Shown here: piece by piece, positions 1 through 9,281 of the stretch | Layout of the letters: every line of letters begins with the position of its first letter | Position numbering within the stretch: position 1 is the first letter of the stretch | Assembly: GCA_017503645.1 (NCBI GenBank) | Contig: JAFVSR010000033.1 | Location: 1 to 44,647 of the forward strand | From: Bacteroidaceae bacterium | GTDB taxonomy: Bacteria; Bacteroidota; Bacteroidia; Bacteroidales; Bacteroidaceae | Length of the DNA stretch: 44,647 bases | Direction: 5' to 3' | Position numbers and translations under genes: made by a program | The notes under the pieces: model-generated | Seen by the model: only the letters and a program-made list of their open reading frames with translations | What the model was told of the DNA's origin: nothing | The model's database searches: none

Positions 1-141
1 CGTTACGCTTGCCTTCAAAATCCTCATTTACGCTTAGTAAACTGCGGTTTTTCAGGCTGCGCAAGCCTTAAACTACATCTTTTTATTCATCTCCCTGCAA
101 AAAGAGGCTGCTAAAAAATACTTTTTAGTCAGCCTCTTTTT
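1..141. repeat. MITE-like repeat, copy 1 (cut by window edge)
   Basis: This stretch is the reverse complement of 30159-30299, gap-free, with three mismatches by eye over 141 bases. Its inner end is the hairpin at 99-141. Copy 2 is complete and shows that the element is bounded by inverted repeats containing TGACTAAAAAGT. The outer end of this copy lies before base 1. It also holds a small internal inverted repeat, AGGCT-GCGCA-AGCCT, near 53-69. No coding capacity is visible, so a non-autonomous element or dispersed intergenic repeat is the best description. Confidence 0.8.
99..141. terminator. Hairpin at the inner end of MITE-like copy 1
   Basis: A 12-base arm (AAAAAGAGGCTG, 99-110) pairs with CAGCCTCTTTTT (130-141). 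The inner CTAAAAA/TTTTTAG continues the stem around a 4-base loop with one bulged T at 129. The T-run on either strand makes it a plausible bidirectional intrinsic terminator. Which gene it serves depends on sequence left of the window. Confidence 0.6.
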
Positions 142-142
142 A

Positions 143-181
143 TGTGAACCCCGAAAGTTTTTCTAACTTTCGGGGTTCACA
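143..181. terminator. Strong GTGAACCCC-type hairpin
   Basis: Perfect 17-bp inverted repeat (143-159 with 165-181) around a 5-base loop, with arm core GTGAACCCCGAAAGTT. It sits directly after the MITE-like hairpin. It has no T-run of its own on the plus strand, so it may be a processing or terminator hairpin for a transcript from outside the window. A related hairpin lies at 14214-14263. Confidence 0.5.
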
Positions 182-1389
182 TTGCTTTACAGCCATATTC
201 TTTTTTTTGCTTTATAACGTATGTATAAATAGATGTGGAAAGGGTAGCTTTAGCGTTCTCTTGTTATTGGCATATTTCTTTTGTGATTTGTATATGTTGT
301 TTTGCGACAGCTGTTTGTTGCTTCTTATGGAATCTTATAGTAGGGTGTCTTGCTGCAAATCTATAAATTCTATATTCGTTGGGCAATATATTGTTTTATG
401 TGCCGATGATTGCTCCTCAATAGCCAACCATCTAGCAGTTCGCAGCTGACAAAACGGTAACATTGCTAAATTATTCCCACGTTCAGCCTTTTTGTGTCAC
501 TTTACGGCTCTAAATTCCCATAAAGTGGTGCTGTTCTCTATTTGTACCTTTTGTAAATACAATTATATAGCGCGTAGCGCGTTGATTATTCGCTATTTAG
601 CTTGAAAATAGGCCTGCGAGATTTTGAAATTTGCTTTCATCCTCCACGTATACCCGTTTTTTTAGATTTTTGCAGCCATTTACAGTTTACAATGCTGTTT
701 TTAGGGTGCTGAAGGTGCTGTTTTCAATATTTATTCATACAATACTAAATTTTAATGATTCTCACGCGTGATAAATGTGATACAAATGTATATAACATTG
801 TAAATAGTAGCGTGCTGCTTGCGTTCTGTTGCTGCTTGTTCGAATGTACATTACAAATGTACCTTCACTCTTTGCGACAACCGGAGTGGAGTGGTGCGCC
901 TTTCTTAACAGCTTGGTTCACACGGCTGTTGATAACCAAAAACAGCAGTATGCAAAAATTATACAATCTTTATAATGGATGTGTAATTTATTGATTATCA
1001 GTAAATATATTGGTGTTATGTGTATTGTTTCTTTAACATTTTCGCTTTGTTTGTTTTTGCTTTGGTTCTGTACTTGCATAAAATAGGGCTTTTGTTGTTT
1101 GTAGTTGACATAGAATCAGCATTTTAGCTAAAAAGTATAAAGTAGATTCTATTACGGCTCGTTTCTCAATACCCTTTTATGCTTTTACATTGTGCAGCAC
1201 TTGTTCACAGGCCTGTTTATTTCTCTCTTATCTTTTTGTAAATCGCACGGCTGTTTAATCTTGTAAAGCGCGAATCTTTGCTTGTGTTGTCTTTCTTTTG
1301 GTGTGTTATTGTTTTGTTTGTTTTTTATTATTACTTTTGTAATGTGTAACGGAATTTTGTTTTGTAAACTATTGAAAATTGCATAAAGT
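182..1389. other. AT-rich region without a recognisable gene
   Basis: About 1.2 kb with no ORF that reads like a protein. The two ORFs over 75 codons (144-449 and 755-994) are Cys/Leu/Phe-rich and show no motif or family resemblance. Small palindromes are present: a CACTTTA/TAAAGTG pair near 497-527, GTACATT-AC-AAATGTAC near 845-863 and TTTTAGCTAAAA near 1121-1132. No tRNA arm pattern was found. It may hold the long leader of the regulator at 1390, an unrecognised small RNA, or gene remains. Confidence 0.5.
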
Positions 1390-1890
1390 ATGAACGATAA
1401 GGAACGAGTAGAACTCATAATGAAAATCTATAACCTCACGCCGTCGCAATTTGCCGACAGGGCCGGAATACAACGTGCATCGGTTTCTCATATACTGAGT
1501 GGGCGCAATAAACCGAGCCTCGAGGTTATGCTTAAGATATATGAATCGTTCCCCGGGCTCGATATGGCTTGGCTTATGACAGGCAAGGGTGTTGCACCTG
1601 AACCGCAAACATCGCAGAGCGTGGTGGAGGAACAACTGCCGCTTTCTATGCCCGAACTCTTTTCGCAGCCAAAAACCGAGGATGTCTCTTCGCCGGCTGT
1701 TGCTCATACGCCTGTTGTGCAAAAAACGCAGAAACCCGTTGTGCAACGCCCTGTGGCGGCCGAGCGTGCTCCTCGTCGTTCCTCGGCTCGCGCAGCCCAG
1801 GCAGATGCGGTGCCCTCTCCCCGCAGAATTAAGGAGATACGAATATTCTACACCGATGGAACGTATGAAACAATGTTCCCCGAGAAATAA
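1390..1890 (+). CDS. XRE-type helix-turn-helix regulator
   Basis: A 166-residue protein. Residues about 8-55 form an HTH domain of the Cro/C1 kind: 'LTPSQFADRAGIQRASVSHILSGR' is split over the two helices, followed by NKPSLEVMLKIYESFPGLDMAWLMTGKG. This end of the domain is typical of Bacteroidota XRE proteins. Residues about 70-140 are a low-complexity Pro/Ala/Gln/Val-rich linker. The last 20 residues (RRIKEIRIFYTDGTYETMF) look ordered and may be a small beta-hairpin or interaction tail. The ATG at 1390 is the first after a stop-rich AT leader and gives a full HTH. It stands alone, followed 160 bases later by pyrK, which has its own promoter. The target is unknown. Confidence 0.85.
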   Translation: MNDKERVELIMKIYNLTPSQFADRAGIQRASVSHILSGRNKPSLEVMLKIYESFPGLDMAWLMTGKGVAPEPQTSQSVVEEQLPLSMPELFSQPKTEDVSSPAVAHTPVVQKTQKPVVQRPVAAERAPRRSSARAAQADAVPSPRRIKEIRIFYTDGTYETMFPEK

Positions 1891-1930
1891 CTTTGCTCCT
1901 AATTAAATAATAAAATAAACCTCTCTCTTA

Positions 1931-1962
1931 TTTGTACGGCGTGCTAAATTATGTTATCTTCG
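1931..1962 (+). promoter_or_regulatory. Promoter candidate for pyrK-pyrD
   Basis: TTTG at 1931-1934, a 20-base spacer, then TATCTTCG at 1955-1962. This fits the Bacteroidota housekeeping form (-33 TTTG, -7 TAnnTTTG) with one change in the -7 box. It would give a leader of about 85 bases before the ATG at 2054. Confidence 0.6.
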
Positions 1963-2053
1963 CTGCAAATAGGATTGCGGCATTGTGCCCGTGCGCGCTT
2001 GCCTGCGCTCCGGTTTAAGAGTGAAAATATTAAACAAATCTTATGATATTATT

Positions 2054-2821
2054 ATGAAAAAGGTACTTGTCGATTTGACGATAAGGGAGGTGGAACAGTT
2101 GAACGCAACCTGCGTCTTGCTGCTTATGACAGCCGAGAGCCCTCTCCCAGCTGTTCTTCCGGGGCAGTTTGCCGAGTTGCGTATCGACGGAACTCCCACC
2201 GTGATGTTGCGCCGCCCGATATCTATCCACAGCTTTTCGCCCGAAAAGAACGAGATAGGTTTTCTCGTGCAATTGGTGGGCGACGGCACCCGCTGGCTTG
2301 GCAACCTCAAAGCCGGTGATAAGGTGAACACACTGCTGCCATTGGGTAACGGTTTCACTCTTCCCACGGATAAAAACGCCAATCTGTTGCTGGTTGGTGG
2401 CGGAGTGGGCTCTGCACCTCTTTACTATCTTGCCGAGGAGCTTAAACGAGGCGGTTATAATTTCACTCTGCTCATAGGTGCCCGTTCGGCCAAAGACCTC
2501 TATCGTCGCGATGCATACGAAGCGCTTGGTCGCGTGGAATATACCACCGAGGATGGTACTCTGGGGCAAAAGGGCTATGTAACCAACCACACCGTGCTTG
2601 GCGAGAAATTTACACAGATATATACATGTGGTCCCAAGCCTATGATGCTCTCGGTTGCAAAGTATGCCCGCGAGAACAATGTCCCCTGTGAGGTGTCGCT
2701 CGAGAACAAGATGGCTTGCGGCCTTGGAGCCTGCCTCTGCTGCGTTGAAGATACAAAAGAGGGGCATAAGTGTGTTTGTACAGATGGTCCGGTATTCTCA
2801 ATAGATGAACTCAAATGGTAA
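2054..2821 (+). CDS. pyrK: Dihydroorotate dehydrogenase B, electron-transfer subunit
   Basis: PyrK carries electrons from the catalytic PyrD subunit through FAD and a [2Fe-2S] cluster to NAD+, in the orotate-forming step of pyrimidine synthesis in the cytoplasm. The FAD-binding motif RRPISIHSF lies near residue 55, and the NAD-binding glycine motif [15 protein letters not shown] near residue 115. The C-terminal cluster ligands appear as CGLGACLCC with a further Cys in KCVCTDGP. At 255 residues it is normal length. The ATG at 2054 ([10 protein letters not shown]) is preferred over the upstream in-frame start at 1985, because the extra 23 residues do not look like the family and fall in the leader. 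Its stop overlaps the start of pyrD by 7 bases, so the two are translationally coupled. Confidence 0.93.
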   Translation: MKKVLVDLTIREVEQLNATCVLLLMTAESPLPAVLPGQFAELRIDGTPTVMLRRPISIHSFSPEKNEIGFLVQLVGDGTRWLGNLKAGDKVNTLLPLGNGFTLPTDKNANLLLVGGGVGSAPLYYLAEELKRGGYNFTLLIGARSAKDLYRRDAYEALGRVEYTTEDGTLGQKGYVTNHTVLGEKFTQIYTCGPKPMMLSVAKYARENNVPCEVSLENKMACGLGACLCCVEDTKEGHKCVCTDGPVFSIDELKW

Positions 2822-3726
2822 AGACAGATGTTAAAATAGGCGGATTGAATTTGAAAAATCCGGTACTCACAGCGTCGGGTACATTCGGCTACGGCATAGA
2901 GTTTGCCGATTTTGTCGATTTGAATAAACTTGGTGGTTTCATAGTTAAAGGCACAACCCTTAACCACAGAGAGGGTAACCCATATCCCCGCAGTGCAGAA
3001 ACCCCTATGGGTATGCTCAATGCGGTGGGCCTGCAAAACAAGGGAGTAGATTACTTTGCAAGCAATATATATCCGCAGTTGAAGGACTTCGATACAAATG
3101 TAATAGTAAACGTGTCGGGTGCCTGTATAGAGGATTATGTGGCCTGCGCCGAGAAGGTGGCAGCGCTCGATAAAATCCCTGCAATAGAGCTTAATATCTC
3201 CTGTCCCAATGTAAAACAGGGTGGTATGGCGTTTGGTGTGCAGGCCGCATCGGCAGCCGAGGTTGTGTCGGCAGTGCGCAAAGCCTATCCCAAAACACTC
3301 ATAGTAAAACTTTCGCCCAATGTTACGGATATAACCGAGATTGCTCGGGCAGTGGAGGGTGCAGGTGCCGATAGCGTGTCGCTCATAAACACCCTTTTGG
3401 GAATGGCTATAGACAGCGAGAAGCGCCGTCCCTTGCTCTCTACAATTACAGGCGGTATGAGTGGCCCTGCCGTGAAACCTATTGCCTTGCGTATGGTGTG
3501 GCAGGTGGCAAAGGCTGTTAAAATCCCCGTAGTAGGTATCGGTGGCATCACTACCGGCAGCGATGCCGTGGAGTTTTTGCTTGCCGGTGCGTCGGCCATA
3601 GAGGTGGGTACGGCCAACTTTATGAATCCTGCCGTTACGGGCGAGATTGTAGATTACATCGAGGACTACCTGGTGCGCCACAAAATGAATTCTATCGACG
3701 AACTTATAGGCGCTTTGGAGGTATAA
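2815..3726 (+). CDS. pyrD: Dihydroorotate dehydrogenase B, catalytic subunit
   Basis: Class 1B dihydroorotate dehydrogenase, which oxidises dihydroorotate to orotate on FMN and works as a complex with PyrK. It is a TIM-barrel protein of 303 residues, the usual class 1B length. Visible motifs are the N-terminal [32 protein letters not shown] with the expected catalytic Cys, the Lys/Asn-rich FMN sites ([10 protein letters not shown]), and the phosphate-binding [25 protein letters not shown] split over strands 7 and 8. The overlap with pyrK and the class 1B type agree with each other. A hairpin terminator follows at 3751-3785. Confidence 0.95.
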   Translation: MVKTDVKIGGLNLKNPVLTASGTFGYGIEFADFVDLNKLGGFIVKGTTLNHREGNPYPRSAETPMGMLNAVGLQNKGVDYFASNIYPQLKDFDTNVIVNVSGACIEDYVACAEKVAALDKIPAIELNISCPNVKQGGMAFGVQAASAAEVVSAVRKAYPKTLIVKLSPNVTDITEIARAVEGAGADSVSLINTLLGMAIDSEKRRPLLSTITGGMSGPAVKPIALRMVWQVAKAVKIPVVGIGGITTGSDAVEFLLAGASAIEVGTANFMNPAVTGEIVDYIEDYLVRHKMNSIDELIGALEV

Positions 3727-3750
3727 CAGGGTAGAAGATATTTGCAAAAA

Positions 3751-3785
3751 ATAAAGGATGCACACGTGCATCCTTTATTTTTTTG
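3751..3785. terminator. Terminator between pyrD and trmD
   Basis: ATAAAGGATGCA pairs with TGCATCCTTTAT around CACG, with an A-run before and a T-run after. This is the classical layout of a bidirectional intrinsic terminator between convergent genes. Confidence 0.8.
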
Positions 3786-3898
3786 CTATGTGTAACACTG
3801 TTTTTGTATTGTAGTTGTGGGGTATGAGTGTTACAAAAATAACAGCTTTGTTTTGTGTATTTACTTTTGTATACACAATTGTAATGTAATATATTTTC

Positions 3899-4576
3899 TT
3901 ATTTATCCAATAAATCGGGGCGCAGGCGCTTTGTGCGCTCCAACGATTGCTCAAACTCCCATTGACGTATCTTTGCCTCGTGTCCCGACAGGAGAACATC
4001 GGGAACTCTCCACCCATTATACTCAGCCGGGCGTGTGTAAACGGGCGGCGCAAGCAAATTATCCTGAAAAGAGTCGGAAAGTGCCGATGTTTCGTCGGAA
4101 ATTACCCCCGGAATAAGGCGAATAACCGCGTCGCATATTACTTCAACTGCCAATTCGCCACCTGTCAGAACATAGTCGCCTATGCTTATCTCTTTGGTAA
4201 TCAAGTGCTCGCGTATTCTATGGTCTATTCCCTTGTAATGTCCGCATAAAAATATCAAATTCTGCTTCATAGAGAGCGAATTTGCCATAGGCTGGTCGAA
4301 AACCTGCCCGTCGGGCGAGGTGTATATCACCTCGTCGTACTCTCTCTGGGCCTTCAGCTGCTTAATACAATTGTCAATTGGTTCTATCTTCATAACCAGC
4401 CCCGCGCAGCCGCCAAATGGATAATCATCGGTTCTGCGGTGCTTGTCGAGTGTATAATCTCGTAAATTATGTAAACATATTTCGGCATAGCCGTTGCGTT
4501 GGGCACGCCCCATAATCGAGGTGTTGAAAAAGCTCTCCATCATCTCGGGAAAGGTGGTAATTATATCTACGCGCAT
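3899..4576 (-). CDS. trmD: tRNA (guanine-37-N1)-methyltransferase
   Basis: TrmD methylates G37 next to the anticodon with S-adenosylmethionine and prevents frameshifting. The protein has 225 residues and starts [13 protein letters not shown]. The trefoil-knot SAM site is seen in [12 protein letters not shown] and [15 protein letters not shown]. The [16 protein letters not shown] segment corresponds to the family's PFGGGxGMVMK motif, here with Cys-Ala in place of the usual Gly-Pro. The C-terminal helical domain ends [12 protein letters not shown], as in the family. It is transcribed alone, convergent with pyrD. Confidence 0.95.
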   Translation of the reverse strand: MRVDIITTFPEMMESFFNTSIMGRAQRNGYAEICLHNLRDYTLDKHRRTDDYPFGGCAGLVMKIEPIDNCIKQLKAQREYDEVIYTSPDGQVFDQPMANSLSMKQNLIFLCGHYKGIDHRIREHLITKEISIGDYVLTGGELAVEVICDAVIRLIPGVISDETSALSDSFQDNLLAPPVYTRPAEYNGWRVPDVLLSGHEAKIRQWEFEQSLERTKRLRPDLLDK

Positions 4577-4675
4577 AGTTTGTATATAAATGTAAATTCA
4601 AAAATTCTGTTTTTTGAGCCTCTTTTTTGCACCTGCTGTAGCGGTTGCTTTTTGTCGGGCTTCTGCTCTCATTTG

Positions 4676-4683
4676 CAAAAATA
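4676..4683 (-). promoter_or_regulatory. -7 element candidate for trmD
   Basis: On the minus strand this reads TATTTTTG, a match to TAnnTTTG, about 100 bases before the trmD start. No convincing -33 TTTG lies at the right distance, so confidence is low. Confidence 0.3.
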
Positions 4684-4784
4684 AGATTTTTATTTGGAAT
4701 TACCATTATCACACGTCAACGGAAGAGAATGTGGTAAAACTATAACTGCGATATTTACCACGGATTTTAATTTTGGTGCAAAAA

Positions 4785-5198
4785 ATGAAAATCTCACGAG
4801 GCTTACGAAACAACAATCCGCTCAACATCAGGCGTAACAAGACCGCCTGGCAGGGATTGGCTGCCGAACAGACCGATTCGGCATTCTTCACATTCACGAC
4901 ACCGGCCTGGGGCTACAAGGCTGCGTTCATAACACTTCGCAATTACAAGCGCTTGCACGGTATCGACACGTTGCATAGCTGGGTGGCCCGCTGGGCACCG
5001 CCTGTGGAGAACGATACTGCCGCATACATTGGGTTTGTGGCACGTAAAACAGGGCTCAACCCCCACGAAAGAATAGATTGCGACAACAAGGAGGCAATGT
5101 GTTCCATAGTGGCTGCAATGTCGCAAATGGAAAATGGCGTGCCGGCAAAAATGGAAGATGTTGAAAAGGGGTGGGAACTTGCCATGATGCACTCGTAA
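4785..5198 (+). CDS. P5-like phage structural/lysozyme-type protein (orphan)
   Basis: A 137-residue protein starting MKISRGLRNNNPLNIRRN. The segments RGLRNNNPLNIR, FTTPAWGYKAAFITLRNYKR and AYIGFVARKTGL are those of the family that Bacteroidales genomes usually label 'structural protein P5'. It resembles phage-borne muralytic or virion-associated proteins; the true activity is uncertain. The ATG at 4785 is preferred over the TTG at 4773 because the conserved part begins there. No other phage gene is near, so it is a domesticated or relic gene rather than part of a prophage here. A palindromic hairpin follows at 5216-5262. Confidence 0.7.
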   Translation: MKISRGLRNNNPLNIRRNKTAWQGLAAEQTDSAFFTFTTPAWGYKAAFITLRNYKRLHGIDTLHSWVARWAPPVENDTAAYIGFVARKTGLNPHERIDCDNKEAMCSIVAAMSQMENGVPAKMEDVEKGWELAMMHS

Positions 5199-5215
5199 GC
5201 ATCGCTTTATTGCCC

Positions 5216-5262
5216 CATAAAACCGCGTTTAAGAGCTTTTCGCCCTAAAACGCGGTTTTATG
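5216..5262. terminator. Hairpin after the P5-like gene
   Basis: CATAAAACCGCGTTT (5216-5230) pairs perfectly with AAACGCGGTTTTATG (5248-5262) across a 17-base loop. It is likely a terminator, although the T-run lies within the arm rather than after it. Confidence 0.6.
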
Positions 5263-5292
5263 CGTTATTATGGCTTAATAAAAATTAAAATG

Positions 5293-5324
5293 CTTGTCGG
5301 TTTCGGCAAAATTGAGTAATTTTA
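5293..5324 (+). promoter_or_regulatory. Promoter candidate for gyrA
   Basis: CTTG at 5293-5296, a 20-base spacer, TAATTTTA at 5317-5324. Each box differs by one base from TTTG / TAnnTTTG. The leader to the gyrA ATG would be about 55 bases. Confidence 0.4.
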
Positions 5325-5384
5325 CAATGTTTTATATATAATATAATAAGGTATAAATAGTAATTTAATTTATAAAAACATTTT

Positions 5385-7904
5385 ATGATTGACGACAGAA
5401 TAATTAAAGTGAATGTTGAGGATGTGATGCAAACATCATACATCAACTATTCAATGTCGGTAATTGTTGCGCGTGCGCTCCCCGATGTTCGCGACGGCTT
5501 GAAGCCCGTTCATCGCCGCATACTCTACGGTATGATGGAGCTGGGAAACACATCAGACAAAGCCTTTAAGAAATCGGCACGTACCGTGGGAGATGTACTT
5601 GGTAAGTATCACCCCCACGGCGACTCATCGGTTTACGGAGCATTGGTGCGTATGGCACAACCCTGGGTTATGCGTTATCCTCTTGTGGAGGGCCACGGTA
5701 ACTTTGGTTCTATCGACGGCGACTCACCTGCTGCTATGCGTTACACCGAGGCACGCTTGCAGAAACTTGGCGAGGATATGGCCGAGGACCTCTACAAGGA
5801 TACCGTAGATTTCGTGCCCAACTACGATAACGAAACCGTGGAGCCCACCGTGATGTCCACCCGCATCCCCAACCTGCTGGTGAACGGTGCCACAGGTATT
5901 GCCGTAGGTATGGCAACAAATATACCCACACATAACCTTAACGAGGTTATAGATGCCTGTGTGGCATACATCGATAACCCCGATATCGACACCGACGGGC
6001 TTATGCAGCACGTCAAAGCGCCCGACTTCCCCACAGGCTGCGACATCCTGGGTGTGAGCGGTGTGCGCGAGGCGTATGAAACCGGCCGTGGCCGTGTTGT
6101 TATGCGTGCCGTGGCAGAAATTGAGCAGGGTACACACGAGAAAATCGTGGTGACGGCAATCCCCTATAACGTACTCAAAGAGGAGCTTATCAAGGATATC
6201 GCCTCAATGATTAACGAGAAAAAGATTGAGGGCATTTCCAATATCAACGACGAGTCGGACCAGTCGGGTATGCGCATTGTAATAGACGTAAAGCGCGATG
6301 CTAATGCCAACGTGGTGCTCAACAAGCTGTACAAGATGTCGGCATTGCAGACGTCATTCAGCGTAAACTGCATTGCCATTGTAAACGACCGCCCGCAGCT
6401 GCTCTCGCTCAAGGACTGCATCAGACACTTTGTCGATCATCGTCACGACGTGGTTATACGCCGCACCAAGTTCGACTTGCGCAAGGCACAGGAGCGTGCT
6501 CACATCATAGAGGGCCTTATAATAGCATCGGACAACATCGACGAGGTGGTACGCATCATCAAGGCCTCTTCTTCGCCTGCCGATGCCCGTATGGCTCTTA
6601 TGCAGCGTTTCAACCTCTCCGAGATTCAGGCCAATGCCATTGTGGAGATGCGCTTGGGACAGCTCACAGGTATCAACCAGGATAAGCTGCACGCCGAGAT
6701 GGACGAGTTGTTGCGCAAGATAGAGTACTTCAACGCCATCCTCACCGACGATGAGCTCTGCAAGAAGGTTATCAAGGACGAGCTCATAGAGGTTAAGGAG
6801 AAATATGGCGACGAGCGCCGTTGCCGCATCGACTATACCGCATCCAACGACTTCAACCCCGAGGATTTCTATGCCGATGACGAGATGGTTATCACAATCT
6901 CGCATATGGGTTACATAAAACGTACCCCGCTCACCGAGTATCGCAGCCAGAACCGTGGCGGTGTGGGCTCAAAGGGCAGCGACACACGCGACTCCGACTT
7001 CATAGAGTATATCTACACAGCCACAATGCACAACACTATGCTCTTCTTTACACAGCGTGGCAAGTGTTACTGGCTCAAGGTATATGAGATACCCGAGGGC
7101 AACAAGAACTCGAAAGGCCGTGCAATACAGAATATGCTCAACATCGACAGCGACGATGCCGTGAACGCATTTGTACGCGTAAAGACACTTGCCGACAAGA
7201 ACTTCATAGAGAGCCACAACATAATATTCTGCACCAAGCAGGGTATTATCAAGAAAACCTCTCTCGAGCAATATTCACGCCCCCGTACAAATGGTATCTT
7301 GGCAATCGGTATCCGCGAGGACGACCGCGTGATATCTGTTGCGCTCACCGATGGCAACAGCGACATCATACTTGCCAACAGAACAGGCCGTGCAGTGCGC
7401 TTCAACGAAAACACAGTACGTGCAATGGGCCGCACAGCAACAGGTGTCAAGGGTATGGCACTCGATGAGGGTGACGAGGTCGTAGGTATGGTAGTGCTGC
7501 CGCAGGATGCAGGCGACGAGCATAGCCTCCTTGTACTTTCGGAACAGGGCTATGGCAAGCGCTCGAAGTGCGACGATTATCCCACCGTTAGCCGCGGTTG
7601 CAAGGGTGTGAAAACATTGAAGGTGACCGACAAGACCGGCGAACTCGTTGCAATTATGGATGTGAACAACGAAAACGACCTGATGATAATCAACAAGTCG
7701 GGTATAACAATACGTACCGCAGTGGAGCAGATTCCCGTCATAGGCCGCGCAACACAAGGCGTTAAGGTAATTAACCTTGGCAAGAAGAACGACTGCATAG
7801 GCTCGGTATGCAAGGTTACCCGCGAAGAGGTTGAGGAACTTGCAGAAAACGATTCTGTAACCGACAGTGAGAATACCCCCGAAACTACAGAAACAAATCA
7901 ATAA
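5385..7904 (+). CDS. gyrA: DNA gyrase subunit A
   Basis: The breakage-reunion subunit of gyrase, working with GyrB as an A2B2 complex to introduce negative supercoils. It has 839 residues, normal for the family. The catalytic Tyr is Tyr120 in [12 protein letters not shown]. The quinolone-determining region reads [18 protein letters not shown] (residues 73-90). The GyrA box that distinguishes gyrase from topoisomerase IV is not clear to me, although the C-terminal beta-pinwheel repeats (for example [38 protein letters not shown]) are present. A Glu/Thr-rich acidic tail ends the protein. Residue 85, equivalent to Asp87 of E. coli GyrA, is Gly. A parC identity cannot be excluded without a tree, but length and tail favour gyrA. 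Confidence 0.88.
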   Translation: MIDDRIIKVNVEDVMQTSYINYSMSVIVARALPDVRDGLKPVHRRILYGMMELGNTSDKAFKKSARTVGDVLGKYHPHGDSSVYGALVRMAQPWVMRYPLVEGHGNFGSIDGDSPAAMRYTEARLQKLGEDMAEDLYKDTVDFVPNYDNETVEPTVMSTRIPNLLVNGATGIAVGMATNIPTHNLNEVIDACVAYIDNPDIDTDGLMQHVKAPDFPTGCDILGVSGVREAYETGRGRVVMRAVAEIEQGTHEKIVVTAIPYNVLKEELIKDIASMINEKKIEGISNINDESDQSGMRIVIDVKRDANANVVLNKLYKMSALQTSFSVNCIAIVNDRPQLLSLKDCIRHFVDHRHDVVIRRTKFDLRKAQERAHIIEGLIIASDNIDEVVRIIKASSSPADARMALMQRFNLSEIQANAIVEMRLGQLTGINQDKLHAEMDELLRKIEYFNAILTDDELCKKVIKDELIEVKEKYGDERRCRIDYTASNDFNPEDFYADDEMVITISHMGYIKRTPLTEYRSQNRGGVGSKGSDTRDSDFIEYIYTATMHNTMLFFTQRGKCYWLKVYEIPEGNKNSKGRAIQNMLNIDSDDAVNAFVRVKTLADKNFIESHNIIFCTKQGIIKKTSLEQYSRPRTNGILAIGIREDDRVISVALTDGNSDIILANRTGRAVRFNENTVRAMGRTATGVKGMALDEGDEVVGMVVLPQDAGDEHSLLVLSEQGYGKRSKCDDYPTVSRGCKGVKTLKVTDKTGELVAIMDVNNENDLMIINKSGITIRTAVEQIPVIGRATQGVKVINLGKKNDCIGSVCKVTREEVEELAENDSVTDSENTPETTETNQ

Positions 7905-7923
7905 CCATTAAATTAAATGTAAA

Positions 7924-9183
7924 ATGAAAAAGCTGATTTTTTCTTTAACACTATTATTGTCCACAGCGATAGCTTTCGGACAAACACTATCGAAAGAGGA
8001 ACTTAAAGCTCAGAAGAAACAGATTAAAGCCTTGATGACCGAGGTGAAAACAGCCGAGAAACTCATTCTTGACAATCCCGATGCTGCTCTTGCCAAAGTA
8101 ACACCCTGCACACAAAACCCGCTTGTCAGCGGCGATGCCTATGTGTGGTATGTTCAGGCACAGGCACGTAAAGCAATTGTTGATCGCGATAACGCCTCAC
8201 GTGCAGCCGGTGGCCAGATAGATATGGATAAACTATACTCAAACTGCGTGCAGCTTATCAATGAACTTGAAATCTGCGATTCGCTTGATTCTGCTCCCGA
8301 CAAGAAAGGCAAGATAGCTCCCAAATACAAGGAGTTTGTAAAGACAGCTCTCAATGAAAACCGCAACCAGATGTATAACGGTGGAGCCTATTTCTACAAT
8401 AAAGGTAAATTTGCCGACTCTTACGACCAGTTTGCAAAATATGTAGAACTTACCGAAAGCAAGATACTTGCCGACGTGGTGCAGCCTACAGAAAAGGCAT
8501 ACAGCATTGGTGCTGCCTATAATGCCATACAATGTGCAATGCAGTTGAAGGATTATGAGAAAGCACTTAAGTATGCCGACTATGCAGCACTGGATGAATC
8601 AAAAGCCAACAGCGTGTCTCGTCTGAAGGCCAATGCATATCAGGCAATGGGTGACACTGCAAAATGGGTAGGTTTCCTTAAAGAGAACGTCGTGAAGTTC
8701 CCCGACGATCCTTTCTTTTATCAAACACTTATCCAGTACTACGACAATGCAGGCGACCGCGAAGGTTTGAATAAACTTGCCGATGAGCTTATGGCCGGCG
8801 ACCCGACAAACGCCCTCTTTGTTTACCTCAAAGGATATATTGCTCAGCAGCAAAAGGATTTGGACAATGCAATTTCTTGGTATAAAAAGACTTTGGAGAT
8901 GGACCCCAATTATCTCGATGCTCACACCAATATTGGTCGCAGCTACATTGCCAAGGCTAGCGAATACAACGCAAGCCAATCTTCAGTAAAGGTTGACAGA
9001 GCCAAGATGAAGAAGGACAAGGAGATTATAAGCGGCTTCTTCCGCGAGGCTATGCCTCACTTTGAGAAACTGCGCGAGATTGCCCCCGACCGCAAGGATT
9101 TGTGGCTCAACGGCCTCACACAGTGCTACTACAATCTTAATATGAACGACAAGATGGCTGAACTTGAGAAACTTGCCCAGTAA
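7924..9183 (+). CDS. Secreted tetratricopeptide-repeat protein
   Basis: A 419-residue protein with a Sec signal peptide (MKKLIFSLTLLLSTAIAFG, cleavage near residue 20), so periplasmic or surface-located. Helical repeats of the TPR kind run from about residue 120 onward, clearest at FVYLKGYIAQQQKDLDNAIS plus WYKKTLEMDPNYLDAHTNIG near residues 295-340. It begins 19 bases after gyrA and is probably cotranscribed with it; a terminator follows at 9201-9240. This gyrA-TPR pairing recurs in Bacteroidales by my recollection. The partner protein and exact role are unknown. Confidence 0.85.
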   Translation: MKKLIFSLTLLLSTAIAFGQTLSKEELKAQKKQIKALMTEVKTAEKLILDNPDAALAKVTPCTQNPLVSGDAYVWYVQAQARKAIVDRDNASRAAGGQIDMDKLYSNCVQLINELEICDSLDSAPDKKGKIAPKYKEFVKTALNENRNQMYNGGAYFYNKGKFADSYDQFAKYVELTESKILADVVQPTEKAYSIGAAYNAIQCAMQLKDYEKALKYADYAALDESKANSVSRLKANAYQAMGDTAKWVGFLKENVVKFPDDPFFYQTLIQYYDNAGDREGLNKLADELMAGDPTNALFVYLKGYIAQQQKDLDNAISWYKKTLEMDPNYLDAHTNIGRSYIAKASEYNASQSSVKVDRAKMKKDKEIISGFFREAMPHFEKLREIAPDRKDLWLNGLTQCYYNLNMNDKMAELEKLAQ

Positions 9184-9200
9184 TCAAGTCCTGTATATAC

Positions 9201-9240
9201 AACAAAAATGTCGCCCTTGCAGGGGCGACATTTTTTTGTT
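9201..9240. terminator. Bidirectional terminator between TPR gene and purN
   Basis: AACAAAAATGTCGCCC pairs with GGGCGACATTTTTTTGTT around a short loop. An A-run on the left and a T-run on the right serve both convergent genes. Confidence 0.85.
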
Positions 9241-9251
9241 GTTTGTCCAAA

Positions 9252-9281
9252 GAAGCCCGGCAAGTGCGGGCCTTTCTTTTT
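9252..9281 (+). terminator. Second hairpin before the purN stop
   Basis: AAGCCCG and CGGGCCTT form a short stem around GCAAGTG, followed by TTCTTTTT on the plus strand. It could be a back-up terminator for the plus-strand TPR transcript. It abuts the purN stop codon. Confidence 0.45.

Noticed and set aside
144-449. 101-residue ORF near the window start
   Set aside because: Its beginning lies inside a perfect hairpin, the composition is Cys/Leu/Phe-rich and no motif or signal is credible.
755-994. 79-residue ORF in the gene-free region
   Set aside because: No recognisable domain and low-complexity codon use, with no promoter at the right place.
1985-2053. Upstream 23-residue extension of PyrK
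   Set aside because: It does not resemble the family start and would cover the leader between promoter and ATG.
4785-5198. Prophage around the P5-like gene
   Set aside because: No integrase, capsid, terminase or attachment repeats are near it; flanking genes are trmD and gyrA.
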